This document shows positions 60,728 to 64,000 of a DNA stretch of 64,000 bases, piece by piece. How positions within the stretch are numbered: position 1 is the stretch's first letter; every line of letters starts with the position of its first letter. Below the pieces are notes generated by a model. It worked only from the letters and a program-made list of their open reading frames with translations. It was not told the DNA's origin and ran no database searches. A program made the position numbers and the translations under genes. Location of the stretch: the NCBI RefSeq assembly GCF_001021975.1, contig NZ_CP009928.1:2546001-2610000 (forward strand). The letters run 5' to 3'. The stretch comes from Chryseobacterium gallinarum. GTDB taxonomy: Bacteria > Bacteroidota > Bacteroidia > Flavobacteriales > Weeksellaceae.

Positions 60728-61378
60728 ATGATGAAATCCGGATCACCATTTTTAGACACCATTTTTTTGCTCAGAAAGAATGAATGTATTACCCTTTTCT
60801 CAAGCTTGCAGGAGATTTCTGAAAAAGAGGAAATGGAAGCGGAAGAATATTTCGAAGCAGAATTTGAAAAAGAAAGGCTGGAATTTTTGTCTGACCGGAT
60901 AACCTGTGATCCAAAAACAGCGGTCTGGGCAGCAAAGATTGTATATCATAGTGCCCAGCTCTATCTGATCCGGGACAATACTGAAAAGAATCTTGAAAAA
61001 CTTATTCCGGAATTTAAAGGAACAAGAGGAGTTACTTCCATCATATCCGCAGACTTATCCTTAAGGTTTTTACCTCAGATTATACTGGCTTTGAATGCAA
61101 TAGATCCGGAAGATAGTTTAATTAAAATGCTGGAAGATATTCTGACAGTCTTTCATTATTCCGGAGTCGGGTATGATCTTGATTTAAAATATGTAAATTG
61201 GGAAAAAGAACTGGAAGATAAAACATACCGGAAGTTATATCTGGAAAGAATCGTTGAAAAAAAAGATTACAAACTGGCGGAAATCCCGTTCATTAATAAA
61301 TTGCTTATTGCAGAATTCGGAATGCATAAAGAAGCATTCTGGAGAGAATTAAAAATAACAACTGAAGACCACCAATGA
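60728..61378 (+). CDS. MoxR-operon accessory protein, possible bpX-type
   Basis: The 216-residue product is acidic and helical (QEISEKEEMEAEEYFEAEFE about residues 28-47). It has no recognised motif, but its gene overlaps the MoxR gene by 4 bp. In Bacteroidota, MoxR-vWA operons carry small partners of the beta-propeller ternary (bpX) kind, so this is a plausible role. A second ATG at 60731 would shorten it by one residue. Confidence 0.6.
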   Translation: MMKSGSPFLDTIFLLRKNECITLFSSLQEISEKEEMEAEEYFEAEFEKERLEFLSDRITCDPKTAVWAAKIVYHSAQLYLIRDNTEKNLEKLIPEFKGTRGVTSIISADLSLRFLPQIILALNAIDPEDSLIKMLEDILTVFHYSGVGYDLDLKYVNWEKELEDKTYRKLYLERIVEKKDYKLAEIPFINKLLIAEFGMHKEAFWRELKITTEDHQ

Positions 61379-62508
61379 CTCAGAATATCATTAAACTTAA
61401 TGCAGCCCTTAGCTACGTAAAAGATACTTTCGTAGGTAAAAATGATGTAGTAGACCTGCTGGGAATCTGTCTTTTGGCAAGAGAAAATGCTTTTTTATAC
61501 GGACCACCGGGAACTGCAAAATCGGCTATTGTAAGAACCCTGTCAAAGACCATTAAAGACGGTAAAAACTTTGAATATTTATTGACCCGTTTCACCGAGC
61601 CCAATGAAATTTTCGGTCCTTTCGATATCCGGAAACTTAAAGAAGGAGAGCTTTTAACCAATACGGAAGGAATGATGCCCGAAGCTTCCCTGGTGTTTCT
61701 GGATGAAATCTTTAACGCCAATTCTGCCATTCTGAACTCACTTCTGATGGCTCTTAATGAGAAAATTTTTAAAAGAGGAAAAGAAACAAAACATCTGCCG
61801 GCATTAATGTTCGTAGGAGCAAGTAACGTTCTTCCCGAAGATGAAGCATTGAACGCTTTGTTTGACCGTTTTCTGATTAGAATCAATGTAGACTATGTGA
61901 ATCCCGAGCTTCTGCAGCAGGTACTTTTAGCCGGAAGAAAGCTGGAAAATGAAGAACCAACCGAAGTTCCGGAAATTCATGCCAATGAGATTAAAGAGCT
62001 TCAGACTATATGCAAAACAATTGATCTCAGACCAATTTACGAAGTCTATCTCAATACGATTATGAACCTGAGAAACACGGGAATCAGTATCTCAGACCGT
62101 AGAGCGGTGAAACTGCAGAATTTAATTGCTGCAAGTGCATTGATCTGTGGAAGAAATGAAGCCGTTCTCTCTGACCTTTGGGTGTTGAAGCATATCTGGG
62201 ATACCGAAGAACAAATTGAAATTCTGGAAGGAATCATCAACAGGACTATAGAAAAAGATGACCATCCTCAATCCCATCCACAAGCCATGCAAAACAAAAC
62301 ACCCAATCCTGAGGAAGTAATGAAAGATGTAAAGATTCTCGCGGATAAATGGAACGAAGGGACGCTGAGTTTTGAGGAACAAAATGTAATTAAAGATAAA
62401 TTGAGATACCTTCAGACCCGTTGCGACTGGATCAGAAACCCGGAACAGAAACAATATATTCAGCAGGAAATTGAAAATTTATGGCAGAAAATCCTTCAAA
62501 GCATATAA
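61375..62508 (+). CDS. MoxR-family AAA+ ATPase
   Basis: The 377-residue product has Walker A YGPPGTAKSAIVR (residues 42-54), Walker B LVFLDEIFNANSAIL (about 103-117), a sensor-1 Asn in FVGASNVLPEDEALNALFDRF and an arginine-finger region near 170. A C-terminal lid and a helical tail of about 90 residues follow. MoxR proteins are chaperone-like ATPases that act on vWA proteins. It overlaps the neighbours by 4 bp and 28 bp, which indicates translational coupling. Confidence 0.9.
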   Translation: MTQNIIKLNAALSYVKDTFVGKNDVVDLLGICLLARENAFLYGPPGTAKSAIVRTLSKTIKDGKNFEYLLTRFTEPNEIFGPFDIRKLKEGELLTNTEGMMPEASLVFLDEIFNANSAILNSLLMALNEKIFKRGKETKHLPALMFVGASNVLPEDEALNALFDRFLIRINVDYVNPELLQQVLLAGRKLENEEPTEVPEIHANEIKELQTICKTIDLRPIYEVYLNTIMNLRNTGISISDRRAVKLQNLIAASALICGRNEAVLSDLWVLKHIWDTEEQIEILEGIINRTIEKDDHPQSHPQAMQNKTPNPEEVMKDVKILADKWNEGTLSFEEQNVIKDKLRYLQTRCDWIRNPEQKQYIQQEIENLWQKILQSI

Positions 62509-63224
62509 AAGAATTCTGGGCCGAAATTCCTCGTACTGATGAAGAATTTTTGGGCTCAATAAGAGATTGGAAAAATATCCTCCTTGCGGTGGATGAGGAT
62601 ACTCTTTGGCTTAAAGGATTTACAGATGAGCAGACTGAGGCTCCGGAGATGCATCAGTTGCCCGGTTTTTTACTGTACGAGCTTCGCAATGGGCTCTTAT
62701 TCAGGAAAGGCGCATTGGTTCCCAGTAAAAAAATGAGAACAGCATTGCTGTGGACGCCGATAGACAAGGCATTGCAGCTGACTTTCCCTGCTTCCAATCA
62801 AAACTATTTCGGAATCAGTGAAAAGATCACGGTTAATATAAAACAAAGTGCGGAAGAACAACCGGTAATTGCATTGCTAAGCAGCATTGTCGGAATTAAA
62901 GAAAATATGGCTGCAGTACCGGGGTTCAAATTTGAAAACATACAATGGGCCGTTGTTGGTGATAAAGCTTTGTTTATAGGGACACCATTATTAAGCTTCC
63001 CGGGAAAAGCATACTGGATGAAAGACGGACATCTCCTGCCCGCCGGCTTTGATTTTGAATTTAAGAATCTGAGCCTATTCTTGCAGCAGAAATTTAACAA
63101 AGAATCAAACGGATGGCTTTTATGGAATGAGGAAGGAGAATTTCTTTCAATAAAGAATACTGATCTCCGTCCATTGTCCTTAAGCTCTTTCCGCCTTACG
63201 GAAAAATCAAAAGAATGGAACTAA
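62481..63224 (+). CDS. MoxR-operon protein, beta-rich (possible bpX-type)
   Basis: The 247-residue product overlaps the MoxR gene by 28 bp and the next gene by 10 bp. It is beta-rich with many Trp and Phe (LLAVDEDTLWLKGF, LFIGTPLLSFPGKAYWMKDG, GWLLWNEEGEF), consistent with a propeller-type partner of MoxR-vWA systems. The family is not certain. Confidence 0.6.
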   Translation: MAENPSKHIKEFWAEIPRTDEEFLGSIRDWKNILLAVDEDTLWLKGFTDEQTEAPEMHQLPGFLLYELRNGLLFRKGALVPSKKMRTALLWTPIDKALQLTFPASNQNYFGISEKITVNIKQSAEEQPVIALLSSIVGIKENMAAVPGFKFENIQWAVVGDKALFIGTPLLSFPGKAYWMKDGHLLPAGFDFEFKNLSLFLQQKFNKESNGWLLWNEEGEFLSIKNTDLRPLSLSSFRLTEKSKEWN

Positions 63225-64000
63225 AGACGTATTTTCAAGCCTACGAAAATTACTTCTGGGAATGGAAAACCGATGAAGACGTTCCCGGAGATTCCGGATA
63301 CCATGAGAATAACCTCCTATCCATACCGGGAGTAGGAGCTATTGCCTACAGACCCTATGTGATGGAGGTCCTGAAGGAGCTTCAGCCACAGGGATGGCCT
63401 CCGTTTGGTGCACTGCTGATGGTTTTATATGCAATGCAGGAAGGGTATACGGACTTTGCCGGTCCCCTGAGGAAAACTTCTGATTTATATACCATTGGAA
63501 ATTTTGAGTTTAATGCTGAAAAAGAAATTGAATTTCTTGAAAAAATAAAACAGCTTCCCCCGGTCTATAAACAAAAGCAAAACAGGATTATCCTGTTGCA
63601 GACGCTTTTTAAAAATGTGCACAACAGACTATCTTCGGTCAATGCTGAAAATTATTTGAGAATTTATTATAAAAGACCACAGGAACTGGCTGTTTGTGCG
63701 GAAAAGCAACATGCCGGCCCCACTATACTAAACAGAGACCTGAATGCGTTGGATCTTAACGAAAAATTTCCTACAGTTCAATCTATTATCGATGCGATGA
63801 AAGGTCTTGTTGAAGAACCTGAACTGAACGATGAGCTGATACAGGAAGAAACAACAGCAAATCCAGACCAGGATTTTATCAGGGAACTGACAGAAGAGCC
63901 TAAAACATTTCAGGTAGGAAGTCTTATCAAGAGAATCTGGAGCGGACTTAAAATTCCCATGCGTCACCTTTCTCCGGGAGAACAGCCCATTGGTGGAATT
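63215..64000 (+). CDS. vWA-type MoxR partner, C-terminus beyond the window
   Basis: An ATG at 63215 opens a frame that stays open for 262 codons to the right edge. It begins MELKTYFQAYENYFWEW and ends in a block (HLSPGEQPIGGI) that resembles the start of the core vWA region of MoxR-linked proteins. It overlaps the previous gene by 10 bp. The metal-binding vWA motifs would lie beyond the window. The N-terminal 240 residues are helical and may bind the ATPase. Confidence 0.7.
   Translation, partial: MELKTYFQAYENYFWEWKTDEDVPGDSGYHENNLLSIPGVGAIAYRPYVMEVLKELQPQGWPPFGALLMVLYAMQEGYTDFAGPLRKTSDLYTIGNFEFNAEKEIEFLEKIKQLPPVYKQKQNRIILLQTLFKNVHNRLSSVNAENYLRIYYKRPQELAVCAEKQHAGPTILNRDLNALDLNEKFPTVQSIIDAMKGLVEEPELNDELIQEETTANPDQDFIRELTEEPKTFQVGSLIKRIWSGLKIPMRHLSPGEQPIGGI

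Overview
The window looks like a chromosome segment of a Flavobacteriia member, most likely Chryseobacterium or a close Weeksellaceae relative. The evidence is low GC, a short flavobacterial-type NuoG, an extracellular endonuclease with a type IX secretion tail, an orphan double-glycine peptide typical of Chryseobacterium, and promoters with the Bacteroidota -7 box TAnnTTTG. The genus is inferred from gene style only.

Layout. Positions 1-304 hold the start of an unknown gene that leaves the window. Positions 461-14740 (minus strand) are a complete respiratory complex I operon, nuoA to nuoN, closed by a terminator at 411-439. An outer-membrane-type protein gene sits inside it between nuoF and nuoG, and several nuo spacers carry short degenerate repeats. 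Positions 14862-25990 are housekeeping: two small membrane proteins, an acetyltransferase, a zinc peptidase, an IMPACT protein, an orphan GG-leader peptide, ribD, a DUF349 protein, aroE, a secreted endonuclease, a LolC/E-type permease, rbfA and methylmalonyl-CoA epimerase.

Positions 26053-47998 are an AT-rich mobile region anchored in a CAU-anticodon tRNA, probably tRNA-Ile2. A 64-65-bp copy of the tRNA 3' part recurs at 44785-44849 and a 22-bp copy at 47977-47998, so two islands lie in tandem. Island 1 (about 18.7 kb) has a tyrosine integrase, a diverged family-A-type polymerase, Sak4-like and RepA-like ATPases, a DUF3871 protein, RadC and an XRE regulator, but no conjugation genes. Its centre is defence cargo: an ATPase plus small-protein pair on the plus strand, converging on a four-gene minus-strand operon of two HEPN-motif proteins followed by Gabija (gajA, gajB). 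Island 2 (about 3.1 kb) has no integrase and carries an ImmA/IrrE-type metallopeptidase with a PIN-domain partner.

Positions 47999-50940 are accessory: a decayed thermonuclease gene and a three-part phosphotransferase resembling rifampin phosphotransferase. From 50941 the core genome resumes with methionine aminopeptidase, membrane proteins, a Na+/H+ antiporter, a metallo-beta-lactamase-fold hydrolase, a duplicated DUF4822 lipoprotein, a DUF434 protein, TatD, DeoD and a VOC protein. Positions 60728-64000 begin a tightly overlapping MoxR/vWA operon that runs off the right edge.

The best candidate for something undescribed is the HEPN-HEPN-GajA-GajB operon at 33920-40637, with the ATPase/small-protein pair at 32107-33892 next. 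All calls come from reading the sequence; no database search was possible.
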